From Phytophthora colocasiae (taxonomy: Eukaryota; Oomycota; Peronosporomycetes; Peronosporales; Peronosporaceae), in NCBI GenBank assembly GCA_018806915.1, contig JAGKQI010000059.1:1612001-1676000 (forward strand): a DNA stretch of 64,000 bases, read 5' to 3'. The notes beneath the pieces were generated by a model that had not been told where the DNA came from, searched no databases, and saw only the letters and a list, made by a program, of their open reading frames with translations. Position numbers and translations under genes: made by a program. Of the stretch, positions 25,481 through 35,153 are shown piece after piece (the stretch's first letter is position 1; each line of letters opens with the position of its first letter).

Positions 25481-28360
25481 CTACGTGGAATCATGGAAAT
25501 GCCCTACCTTGGGTAGCCGCTCCAGCAATTCTTGTCGATGACTATCGTACGAGCGTTCCTGCCGAATCAAATGTCGATATCGCTCGAAACTGTAGACGCC
25601 CTTATCGTGTCCCAGAAGCTCGCCGTCTTCGTAAGCATTAGACCCAACATCTTCTTGCTCAGCCGTAAATTCGTCGAACAAGTCACGCGCATGTTTCCAT
25701 GATATGCCAGCACCAGAACTCTCACCCTCGTCATCACTTTCACTGTCCGAAAGGCTTGGAACATCTTCCGCTCGCTCAGCAAGGGGGGGAACTGTCGTGT
25801 TCGATATATCCCACACGTCTCCAAAGATCGATCGATTTTCGTTTGTTGTAAAGCCGACTGGAGTTGGGAAAATTGGCTCCACGAGCTTCCTGTCCACGGA
25901 GTTGACAAATATGTCCGACAGATTGAGGCTTGCTCCATGGGACCCAACGACAGACTGAAGCCCGATCTGCGAGTTCTGCCAAGCTGAAAAACTTGAAGGT
26001 GACGTCCGGAATACCCGACGAGGCCGTAATGTGTAGCCTGGTTCAGTCTCGCGAGGTCGTTGTAACTTCATAAGCGGCCGGACGCTAGCTTGTGGACGCA
26101 AGAATGCATCTGGCGGCATCATTTCCAGCAGCGACGGTGTTTTTAGTGCTAGAGATTGCCCCGTGTCTGTCGCTGCTGAAGCTGCAGGTGGAAGTAATGA
26201 GGCGACTACTCCGCACTCGCCCTCAGCACCCTGGCGAAGTACCCGAGCATACTCCAGAGGCACGTGCGTCGGAAGTGCCGGCAGTAACAGTTGCTCATGG
26301 CCCATCAAAAGTGCTTCATTGCGAGGTTTGAGCTCCATGAAAGTGAAAGAGTTAAACTTTAGTCCCCAATCCGCTGGTACCTCGATAACTTCGCGATGCT
26401 TTTGTGTAGTGCTCTCTTCGACCAAAGGGAAACTGGACAAGTAGTATCGCCCTTGGACATTAGTCGATACAGAGTCAAGGGTATCCTCCGGAGTCTGGGT
26501 CAATACTGCATTTTTCTCCGTCTTCGTAATAGCAGTACTCTTACCACCCGACTGATCACTCGATTGCCAGTCCAAAGTAACTTTCTCTCGAACCTGCATT
26601 CGAGTTTTGGCATCACCAATCCATTCTCGAATACGAACAAGTCGCTTCTGGGCTCGGAGACGCAAAATACACGTTGATACAGCACGAACTAAACGTCGAA
26701 GCACACGTTGACGTCGTGCCCACAGATCATTCTTGTACAGTTTGAAGTCTGGTGCATAAGCTGGTACGAACTTTGCTGGGAGCACCGCTGTTTTCAGTTC
26801 TCCGAGCAGCAGAGGCTGGTTATCACCGTTAAGCGGTCGCTGGCGATCAGAAACAATCGGTGGATCGTAATACACGTTGATAAACATTGTGCGAAGTTGC
26901 TCCCGCTGCTGGCGAGTCAGAGCCTGGAAGTTCAGGTCTCGGAGAGCTACGAGATGTGAAACTTGTTCCGGAGAGAGCAATCGCTGTCCAAGATGCACTT
27001 TGTGGCTTTGAAACTCGAGTGCCTTCTCGGCCTCTTGAACTTCTCGTAATTCCTGCTGAAAGAACATATCCTTGACTTGCTTGCTGACACGCACCCGATC
27101 CAAAAACCCTTGCTCTTCCCGTACTAGAGTTTGAAAGCTCAAAGTTATGGCGTCTTCATTTTCTTCACTGGAATCATTCCCCGTGTTCAGCTTAGCCTGC
27201 TCCTCCCGTTGCTGTTGCCGTAGCGCCCGATTCGCTTTAATGGCTTTCTTTAAATCCTTTGGCTTCAGTTTACCCGGTGCTTGGTTCAACACAAAGGTAA
27301 TTCCTGTGACGGAGTTTAAGTCTTTGGGGATTTCAATACCACGCACCTTTTCCAGTTCCACTTCGTCATCGTCGACACTTTCATACTGGGGCTCTTCCTG
27401 CTCGTATCTCTTACGTGACGACTTGGTCTGACTTGAAGGTGTCCTAGGTTTACTTGTTTTGCTTTGCGCTTCAGATCGACATCGTTCCAACGTAGGAGAC
27501 GCTGTAGAATCGGCTTTTTTCGCTTTAACTTCGGCTGCTGAGGCAGTGTCGACTGCAGTGCTTGAAGACGAACCGGCGAGTGTGCAGATTCGAGGAGTAA
27601 AACCCAGTTGGGAGACATGCAACTCTAGTTCAGCGCTTGCAGTCGCGTAGACCACAGGCCGGAACTCCAATTCAATACGCGCTTCGCCTCTGGGCGGAAT
27701 AGTGCCCGTTAAAGGAAAAATTGAGAATGCTGGATGTGCTTTCGTCACTCGCAACTCGTACTCGAACTCCACCGGTACAGAACACGTGATATCTACGCGT
27801 TTCCTGGCGCAGGAACCGCGTGATACATTACCAAAGTCCATCCGTGTTGGAAAGGTGACTTCATTTACCGTTGGGTATGCGTGCAACGGAATCAACATGG
27901 CCCCACCTCGAACTACGTCGGTGCTTGAGCCGTACGCCACCTCCTCGCTCTGCACTTGGATGCAGTCGTAGTAATACTGAAAACCTGCAGGTGGGGTGAA
28001 TGATACAATAATCTCCTCACTCAATCCCGCCGAGACAAAGGAAGGCCTGTCAGAGCTGGCAAATGTCGCTCGGAATCCTTTCTTCCCCGTAGGGAAAAGG
28101 TAACGCAGTCGCACCGCCTTCGCACTGTTATTATGTACACGAATGCGCTGCTGTACCGTTTTTTCGAGTACGAAGCCGCCGAAATGAACACTCGCAGGTT
28201 TCGCGTAGATCATTTCGTCCGTTGTGGTGGTCATCGGACGGCGAAGACGCGGGGATGCGACAGGAGACATCGACGCAGTGGATGACATTGAGGAGGAAGG
28301 AGACGCCACTCTCTGCACTGCGCTCTTCGGCCGACTAGGTCTCGTCTCGGCTTGGTTCAT
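25481..28360 (-). CDS. CFAP221: CFAP221 / PCDP1-like flagellar protein
   Basis: A frame of about 959 aa from ATG 28360 (two codons upstream are not ATG). The N-terminal part (residues about 45-270) is an ASPM-SPD-2-Hydin-like immunoglobulin region: VHFGGFVLEKTVQQRIRVHN, then FPTRMDFGNVSRG, then PLTGTIPPRGEARIELEF. The middle is a charged helical region (REEQGFLDRVRVSKQVKDMF ... EQVSHLVALRDLNFQAL) that fits CFAP221, a calmodulin-associated component of the central-pair C1d projection of motile axonemes. Oomycete zoospores are flagellated, so a true axonemal gene is expected. A basic stretch near residues 580-620 could be an IQ-like calmodulin site. The 3' end may be spliced: a donor AAG|GTAGGG at 25508/25507 and an acceptor at 25438 would give a different tail ending at 25330. 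Confidence 0.75.
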   Translation of the reverse strand: MNQAETRPSRPKSAVQRVASPSSSMSSTASMSPVASPRLRRPMTTTTDEMIYAKPASVHFGGFVLEKTVQQRIRVHNNSAKAVRLRYLFPTGKKGFRATFASSDRPSFVSAGLSEEIIVSFTPPAGFQYYYDCIQVQSEEVAYGSSTDVVRGGAMLIPLHAYPTVNEVTFPTRMDFGNVSRGSCARKRVDITCSVPVEFEYELRVTKAHPAFSIFPLTGTIPPRGEARIELEFRPVVYATASAELELHVSQLGFTPRICTLAGSSSSTAVDTASAAEVKAKKADSTASPTLERCRSEAQSKTSKPRTPSSQTKSSRKRYEQEEPQYESVDDDEVELEKVRGIEIPKDLNSVTGITFVLNQAPGKLKPKDLKKAIKANRALRQQQREEQAKLNTGNDSSEENEDAITLSFQTLVREEQGFLDRVRVSKQVKDMFFQQELREVQEAEKALEFQSHKVHLGQRLLSPEQVSHLVALRDLNFQALTRQQREQLRTMFINVYYDPPIVSDRQRPLNGDNQPLLLGELKTAVLPAKFVPAYAPDFKLYKNDLWARRQRVLRRLVRAVSTCILRLRAQKRLVRIREWIGDAKTRMQVREKVTLDWQSSDQSGGKSTAITKTEKNAVLTQTPEDTLDSVSTNVQGRYYLSSFPLVEESTTQKHREVIEVPADWGLKFNSFTFMELKPRNEALLMGHEQLLLPALPTHVPLEYARVLRQGAEGECGVVASLLPPAASAATDTGQSLALKTPSLLEMMPPDAFLRPQASVRPLMKLQRPRETEPGYTLRPRRVFRTSPSSFSAWQNSQIGLQSVVGSHGASLNLSDIFVNSVDRKLVEPIFPTPVGFTTNENRSIFGDVWDISNTTVPPLAERAEDVPSLSDSESDDEGESSGAGISWKHARDLFDEFTAEQEDVGSNAYEDGELLGHDKGVYSFERYRHLIRQERSYDSHRQELLERLPKVGHFHDST

Positions 28361-28649
28361 GACCAAAAGGTAGCTACGAGACGCAATCCCATTGTGTCCC
28401 TTGAAGATCTTGATCGGAAGAGCCCTAAACCTCGTCGAGTATTTTTAGAGCGACATATTGGCGCCGTCGAATTGTTGACAGGAGACTTTTCACCATCGCC
28501 GTCCATGTGAGCGTCTCGTTGGATTGAGACAGCACGCCAGCGAGAAGAAGACAAATGCTGTGGAAGGGCAAGCTTAGTTAAACTGCATGAATCATGCAGT
28601 TGCCTTCGCTGTGACGTCCCGCCTGGTTTTCAAGCGAACCCAAGGTTTA
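28361..28649. other. Upstream region of CFAP221
   Basis: About 290 bp between the CFAP221 start and the terminal-inverted-repeat element. No gene seen; it should hold the CFAP221 promoter. Confidence 0.4.
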
Positions 28650-29251
28650 CACCGATCGACAGAATGCAACGACCACTTTCCCGCAGGTGCAAAGTCTGTT
28701 CGGCGCGTGTAGACTGGTTATGTGAGAGCGAATTAATATCGATTTTGGTAAAAGATAGAGAGCAGCTGTATTTTGCACTAAAAATTGCACTAGTGACGGT
28801 TTAATGGATTCCCAGGCTGAAATGGCACGCTTTATCGTAGCCAAGCGCTCTCCTTTCGCCGTCGTAGCAGTAGCTGTTGCTCTTGCGTAGCTTTGCGTTG
28901 GCTTAGCCCCTCTATAGCTTAAAAGGACACGTCGTTTTTCTTGTATTGTGTAGTGCATGCGGCGTTGTTTGGCTGGCGCGTACACCTCGTCAAGGAGGCC
29001 TGTGTGTGGCAACCTCCTTTGCTTCCTGCAATACTGTCGCGGGTGGTGGGGGCTGCGAGGACTCCTCGTCCGCTTCCTCCATTTTATCGAGTGGCTGGTG
29101 GAGACCTCCGTTTTATCGAGTGGCTGGTGGAGTTTTATTTTAGCGATTGAACGCTGCATCGGGCAATTTGATTGGTTGATAACAAAATGTGCACACAATT
29201 TTATATCACAGGCGCCCTTTTTATATGGACGCTGCATTCTGTCGATCGGTG
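28650..29251. mobile_element. 602-bp non-autonomous DNA transposon with terminal inverted repeats and TA flanks
   Basis: Left end (28650 on) and right end (29251 back) carry the same inverted sequence CACCGATCGACAGAATGCA followed by A/G-CG, about 22 bp with one mismatch. Both sides are bordered by TA (28648-28649 and 29252-29253), the target-site signature of Tc1/mariner-type elements. Inside, a minus-strand frame contains MHYTIQEKRRVLLSY and further basic helical residues, which resemble the N-terminal DNA-binding part of a transposase, but no DDE domain. It also contains a tandem repeat of TTTTATCGAGTGGCTGGTGG at about 29081-29140. Probably a deletion derivative moved by a related full-length element. 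Confidence 0.75.
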
Positions 29252-29594
29252 TAGTGAACCCTCGCCGTTTTTTTTCTAGTAGGTACACCGCTGAAAACAC
29301 ATAAGTTGTATAATAAGATGATTCATCCACTTGCAAAATTGAGTATTTGTATTGTGATCCAGCTTCTCTTTCTTATTCCCCTCTATTTATACATGAAAGT
29401 GCCTCTCCATAAAGCTTGTGGTTGAAACAGTAGAACGATAGAGTCGGAAATTCTCTGTTCATAGTCGCAGTCTCTTCGCCACCGGCCATTAACGCCTTGT
29501 CGCCGTGTACTCGCTTGCTGCTTGCTGTGTGTGTGCACTTACTCTCCTGCCGTGTGGTCCGACCTCTAGTAGCAGCTCTTACTGTGCGAACGCT
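29252..29594 (+). other. Upstream region of the C2-DUSP gene
   Basis: About 340 bp between the transposon and the ATG at 29595. No gene recognised; presumably promoter and 5' UTR. Confidence 0.4.
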
Positions 29595-30837
29595 ATGATG
29601 TCCACGACGGCGTCCGACCGCTTCGGCGCCGTGGAGCTCACACCCCGTCGTGACGAGCCGCTGTTGGTGCCGGGCTCCGCTGCATTGGACGCCATGGCCG
29701 CGCCCTGCGTCGTATCTGTGCGCGTTGTGTCCGCCATCGACCTGCGGCCCATGCACAAAGGAATCACGAGCAGCCCCATGGTGGAAGTCTCGTTGGTGCA
29801 CGACGACGGCCAGTTCCAGCGCAGCGCCGGCTGGGACATGGGCAATGATCTTAAGGCACCGCCAGGAATGCAGCCGCGTTCCCATAGAAACAGTACGTCG
29901 TCACTGCCTGCCGGTGGCCACCATCATGCTGCAGCCACGAAACCTTTCAAGTCCAGAGTGATCAAGAGCTCACTCAACCCCATGTGGAAATTCGACGTGG
30001 ACTTTGGAGACGTGGACACCGATAAAGTTGTTGGCGTACTCTTCACTGTGCGGCACGTTGAGAAGTTCGGTCTTGTTAAGAAGGACATGGGGCAACTGAT
30101 GTTGTCGTTGCGAGAGATCATGGAGCTCAAGATGGTAAGTGTACGACGACCAACCCAGAGGCATTGATATTCGTGACTGACGTGTATTTTGTCCACAGCA
30201 ACCCCCGCACGAGCAGGAGTTCCACCTACAACCGACGGAGGAGATGACCCGTCGAGAGGCTTTAGAAGGACCGAGCAACCGTAAACCCGGCAAGCTCCTA
30301 GTGCGATTCAATGGATACGGCGTGCCGTCCAGCTACACTGTTATGACTGACGGTCGTGTATCTAACATGGTGAATACGCTCGTGACCCATGAGGACGAGT
30401 TCGGGCGCAGTTCCAAATCTTTGGTGGTGCACGATATCCGCGCTGAAGTGCGGAAGTTGCAGAGTTTCCACCAGACCAAGCCCCGACCTGGTGAGACTTG
30501 GTTCGCTGTTAACGCGGACTGGATCCGTGCGTGGCTGCTCTTCGTGTCCAAGTACAAGGGCGAAGAGGTGCACAGCCCAGGAAAGGTAGACAACATGCCC
30601 CTCATTTCAGACGACCTAATGAACGGCACATTCCAGATCAAGTCCGGACTCGTCATCAAGAAGGATTTTCGGATGATCAACAAAAAGAGCTGGGACTACT
30701 ACCAGAACGTCTACGGTGGGGGTCCAGCTGTCGAAGTTCAGATCCCCACTGACTGTGCCAAGCCTGTGCAGTGGCTAGCCCAACTCCAGCTGGACGAAGC
30801 TGGACGTGTCAACTCCAACTACGTCGACTCGGACTGA
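29595..30837 (+). CDS. C2-domain plus DUSP-domain protein
   Basis: Two exons: 29595-30134 and 30199-30837. The 64-bp intron has donor GTAAGT and acceptor ACAG, phase 0. The product is 392 aa. The start is the first of two adjacent ATGs; a longer open frame upstream has no ATG. Residues about 35-180 look like a C2 domain (CVVSVRVVSAIDLRPM, SLNPMWKFDVDF, VLFTVRHVEKFGLVKKDMGQ), often a lipid- or protein-binding beta sandwich. Residues about 280-365 match a DUSP domain (WFAVNADWIRAWLLFVSKYKG, then GPAVEVQIP), known from ubiquitin-specific proteases. No protease catalytic Cys/His boxes are present, so it is not a deubiquitinase itself; it may be an adaptor in ubiquitin signalling at membranes. The C2/DUSP pairing is unusual. 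Confidence 0.8.
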
Positions 30838-31008
30838 TCATCTCCCGAATCTTATCGAACCCGCCATCGACGCTAAAGTCTTCCAGAAATTCGTCCACGT
30901 CCAGATTAGTTCCATGTCATGTCACTACAGCAACTCGCTCGTTTATTTAATCACACATGACACCACACAACGATACCTACGAGCGGTTTGACTACACATT
31001 TAATTCCT

Positions 31009-32225
31009 CTACACCAGGATAGGGGCTTGCTGCTCCGGTTCCTTTGTATTGCTGGGGCTGTTTGCATCAGGAGTTTCTTCGGGCTCTTTAGCTTTCTTGA
31101 CATCATCGACACGTTCCGACTTCTCATTCTCATCTGCTTCGACTGACTCAGTAGTTTCAGCATCATCAGTCTGAGCCGGGGGAATCGGGTGAAGGCGCAT
31201 CTCGACAGCTCGGGACGGGCGGCGCTTGACCAGCTCCTTTTCGATTTCGCCGTCCACATCAAGCTCTAGATCGCTTAGATCGTCTTCGCTAACCGCTGTT
31301 TTGCTGCTCTCCGAAGAACCAGTTCGTCCAACGGGTAAAAATCCACGGCGTGACTTACTTACGTTAGTGGTGGACTTCTTCTTGCCGAACAGTCCACGTC
31401 GAAGCCTAGCTAAGGGGCCACTTGGCATCGGAGACTGCTCCACTTCTGGTAAATACGACGGCATGCCTTCTGCCACGCGAATAGCATTGCAACGCAGGAA
31501 AAAATTGCGCCAGAAAATTTCTTCAGAGACCACAGGAGCAGGAACGGACTCCACCAGCGTCTCTCGCTTCTCGCGCAAGTTAGGGTTGCTCAGCAGCAAC
31601 TCCCTCGCCACGTCCTTGAGCGTGGCATAGCTGAATACATATTCTTCTTCTCCGTCTGCAGGCTCCACGAACGTCCGTCGATAGATAGCGAGCTCCAGGA
31701 TTTTCTCCTTTACCATGAGATTCTCCCTCGTCTCACCGTCTTCCGCGCGGACCTCCCAAGGGAACAACGGTGGCAGCTCCTTCTGCTTTTCCTCCTCCTC
31801 CTCCTTCTCCTGATCCTTCTCCTCCTTCTCCTGTTGGGGCTTCTCCGGTTTTTCAGCTTCAGGAACTTCTGCCTCCGGTTCCGGTAGCTCATCAAGCTGC
31901 GACATGGGTGACAGTTCGTCCTCCGCCTTGGTGGTGGGGACAGTCTTGAGTGTCTGTGGCTTGCGACCTCGACTGGTGTTGCGGGTGATAATGGTGGCGA
32001 TACCGTGCGCCTTATTGGCAACTGTCCCAACCATCATCTGCAGATCTGGAATCAAAGAGACACAAGTAGGTAAAGCTACGTCAGCATTGCAAGGCGGCGG
32101 TGGCGGGAGGATGTGTATAGCTATATGTACAGTACTGAAAGCAACGTACTGGCAGCACTGTGACGCATGCCGATCTCACTGGCCCGCACGGCCGACATGC
32201 CGATCTCACTCATACGCGCAGCCAT
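31009..32225 (-). CDS. BSD-domain protein
   Basis: Two exons on the minus strand: 32225-32150 (ATG at 32225) and 32045-31009, with a 104-bp intron (donor GTACGT, acceptor TTCCAG). The codon split A|AT joins the frames. The product is about 370 aa. It begins MAARMSEIGMSAVRASEIGM, with an internal copy of the same phrase, then a very acidic/Lys-rich stretch (KEEKDQEKEEEEEKQKE). The BSD domain follows (about 125-215), with the diagnostic aromatic pair in EEIFWRNFFLRCNAIR. The tail is low-complexity with basic patches (RRGLFGKKKS). BSD domains occur in TFIIH p62, synapse-associated proteins and plant/protist proteins of unknown role; I cannot assign a specific one. The start could instead be the internal ATG in exon 1. 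Confidence 0.75.
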
Positions 32226-32635
32226 CTTGTCGGTCTGGTGGTGGGCGGCAGGATGGAGACTGGTTGCTGCTGCTACTGCTGCGCTTCGGCTCTTCGTGCA
32301 GACGCCCGCGTGTAGTTACAACGACCAGATGGGATAAGCGCTTGGCGACAGACTGTCGCCAACAGGCAAAGGCAGACCACCTGTCGCCGACAGGCAAAGG
32401 CAGACCACCTCTACTGAGAACAGTACTCTATCCGCTCTCAATTTATGACAGCAAATTCAGAGCGGACTTGAAGTTTTTTCGCTGATTGAGTCAGCTGTGA
32501 TTCACACATACTGGACTCAAGTAAAAAAAAAGTGTACCTATTGACTGTCATGGGTGTCCTTTCGATAAAGACTTCTTCCACTTCTGGCCTGGTCCGTTAA
32601 ACAGCACTTTCCGTCCCGCACAATACCGAGACTTG
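32226..32635. other. Divergent promoter region with 28-bp tandem repeat
   Basis: Lies between the BSD gene (minus) and the first type I membrane protein gene (plus). A 28-bp unit beginning CTGTCGCC is duplicated at 32353-32380 and 32381-32408 with one base difference. It also holds the hairpin TTGGCGACA-GAC-TGTCGCCAA (32342-32362) and the palindrome CCTGTCG-C-CGACAGG (32380-32394). No gene seen. Confidence 0.6.
32353..32408. repeat. 28-bp direct tandem duplication
   Basis: Two adjacent 28-bp copies starting CTGTCGCC and ending GGCAGACCAC, differing by one base (A to G in the ninth position). Confidence 0.9.
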
Positions 32636-33758
32636 ATGGCGCGCTTCCTGCAATTCGCCACCGCGTCTGCGGCGCTCTGGTCGACAGCGGTCGCTCTAGG
32701 AACAAGTACGTACAGACAACCGTTGCACTCTAATATTGTCATCTGACATTGCTGCTGCAGGCTACGCCCACGATGGCAAGACGACTTACTGCTGGCATAT
32801 CGACGAGCCTGCTTCGAATGCCAAGCTCAGTGAGTTGGACCGTACGCAGGAGTACTCGGGCGTTAATGGCTGCCCCATCGCAATGACCGTGTCGTTGGAT
32901 GCCAGTACTGTCGAAGTGAACAAACCTGTGAACGTGACCTGGACAGTCGACGCCGACTTCAGCGGCTCCAACCTCGTCAACATGACGCAGCTCGCCTATG
33001 GCCAGGACACCAGCGGTCAAACAGCCCAGATTGTGCACTCCAATGTGCACTCATGTGGATTCCAATCGGGCTGCGACCCATTCTACGACGGCGACGGGCT
33101 CAAGGACAAAACTTCCAACCAAATCGCTAACCTCACCGACAACGCAGCTGACTTCAAAGACTCTGTGCAGTTTAGCGAGGTTGGCCCGTTGTCTGTGCTC
33201 GCACACATCATTATGCCGGACACCAACTCGTCTAAGCAGTTTGCCTACGCTGTGTATGTGAAACTCACGGTGACGGAAGCGAAGGAAGAAGAGCCAAATA
33301 CAACGGAAGCCCCTACGACGAACACTACAAACGAGGACAGTGGGGGTATCTCGAATGCTGCCATTGTTGGAATCATTGTAGGTGGCGTTGTGGTGGTGGT
33401 GGCACTTGTTGTGGTCGCTGTCGTTGCGTGGAGGCGTCAGGGGAACAATAACAACGTCGATATGAGCAACTACAGTTACCCCCCTCCACCACCCTATGAC
33501 GCAGCATCGGAACTCTATTCGTTGGGCCCAAAGGAGGACAGGGCTGGATCGGAAGCAGGCACCGCACGAGTTACGGGGTCATGGAGCATCCCAGCAAACA
33601 GTATTCCAGCCCGCAGTCTGGACGGCACAAACGGCTCCAACGGGTCACGTAGCTCTCGTCCAACCTCCGATGGGTACACTTCTTATAGCACAGGGTACCG
33701 CCCCGTTGACACGGATATTCAGCGACCACGGCGAACGGACAGTGACGTGGAGCTGTAG
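32636..33758 (+). CDS. Type I membrane protein, paralogue A
   Basis: Two exons: 32636-32705 encodes a signal peptide (MARFLQFATASAALWSTAVA), then a 55-bp intron (GTACGT ... TGCAG), then 32761-33758. The split codon A|GC keeps the frame; the product is 355 aa. The extracellular part (about 25-215) has four or more cysteines (TTYCWHID, GVNGCP, CGFQSGCDP) and several N-glycosylation sites (NVTWT, NMTQ, NLTD, NTTE). A strong membrane segment (IVGIIVGGVVVVVALVVVAVVAW) leads to a Ser/Gly/Pro-rich cytoplasmic tail with a PPPPPY motif that could bind WW domains. It shares this plan with the gene at 35154. I do not recognise a named family; it resembles secreted/surface proteins restricted to oomycetes. 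Confidence 0.8.
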
Positions 33759-35153
33759 GCTCTCGATGGCTTTGTTTAGCACCTATTTAGCGAGAATAGC
33801 GTGTTTGCAGTTCTACTGAGTTGGCAATTAATTCACCCCACTTGTGTTTTGACAAACTCGAAGAGCTTTTTAAACGCAAAATCGACTGGAAATGAAATGC
33901 GTTCATCTACTTGTATCCTGGAGCTTCGATGGTGTAACAACCATTAGCAAATAATGTCGACAAGTCTACTTCAAGAACAAGTTAAGGTCACCACCTCTAT
34001 AATTGAATGTTGCTGTTGAAGTTGATAATACTTAGCAGGCGTCATGATCCTTGTTCTCCTGAAGAGCATTCACGTCGTCTTGGACTGTAGTACACGCACA
34101 TGTGCCTGACCTTCTTGTCGACGATTGCGGATGTAACTCTAATATCGAGTAACCTACGTGACACCGGCGGCTACGACCCCGAAATTCGGGACCGAATACA
34201 TGTACTGTACCACAGGCCGATCATAAAATCACCAAGATGGGACGCCGTTCGTAGCTAAGGAATGAAATGAAGTAGAGCAACATTTGGGTTTCCTCTGAAC
34301 CTGTGGTGCTCGGTCGCATGTCATCTTGAGAACGGTACCTCGCACGGCAACTTGCCGACTCGACGAGCTATCTGCCCATTCCACTGGCGTCTTTGATTTG
34401 CGCGGTCTGGCTAGCCTTCAGTGAATGCTGGTCAAGCCAAGTGTAGCAAAGCTCGCCCCTTTTGTGAGCGTCTGTGACACAATCGTCCGCCCTGAAACTT
34501 TTGCGTCCGAGCCTCCGTGTAATCCTGCGAATCAAGCTGACGGTGGTGAAGTTTTTGACAAACTCCAGCGTGAACTGAGCGAGTACGCCGTCAAAAGTCA
34601 ACCCAAAAAATGAACTCTTTAAGTCGCGGTTAACCATTTTTTGGCGTTCATGTACATATTCAACTCCAGTACGGTCTCCACCGAAGCGAGTCGCGATAAA
34701 TTATCCTGACGAGGGAAGCTGCCTCCACCAGATGGCGATGTGTAACTTGGCGACGCACTCCAGTTCTTATGAGACCTTTTAGCCAATTGATGAATTTTAT
34801 TTATAGCTTATGGAATTTTATTGTGGGCTCCGCCAATCAAAAGCACCAAAAATATTAACCGCAAACCTAAAGCCGGAGCGACTGAGCACCTTCGGTGAGC
34901 TCGGCGGCGAGTAGAGTACAGTACCGTTGCCTGGAACAGAGACTGCTGGCCTGTCGACCGAGCGATCAATCTCAAGCCAGACGCCCAGAAGCGAAAGCAA
35001 AGCGAGGTTTGGCAGATAGGCGGCGCTAGCAGCACATACCAATCGGTCTCGGGAACCGAGGAAGTGCAGCGGACACCATCGGGTCACACACAGAACCGGT
35101 GTTCCGACCTCATGCAGGAGCGTGACAGGCAGCAGGGAATGAAGGAGAACACG
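33759..35153. other. Intergenic region between the paralogous membrane protein genes
   Basis: About 1.4 kb. A short plus-strand frame at 34425-34613 (62 codons, pattern GGEVFDKLQRELSEYA) has protein-like composition but no recognisable family, and may be a decayed fragment. Two GTAC-type palindromic words (34201-34210 and about 34915-34924) are present. Otherwise nothing convincing. Confidence 0.4.

Noticed and set aside
34368..34637. Possible small genes on both strands between the membrane protein paralogues
   Set aside because: Short overlapping frames with no domain, no splice support and no signal peptide; kept only as a possible decayed fragment.
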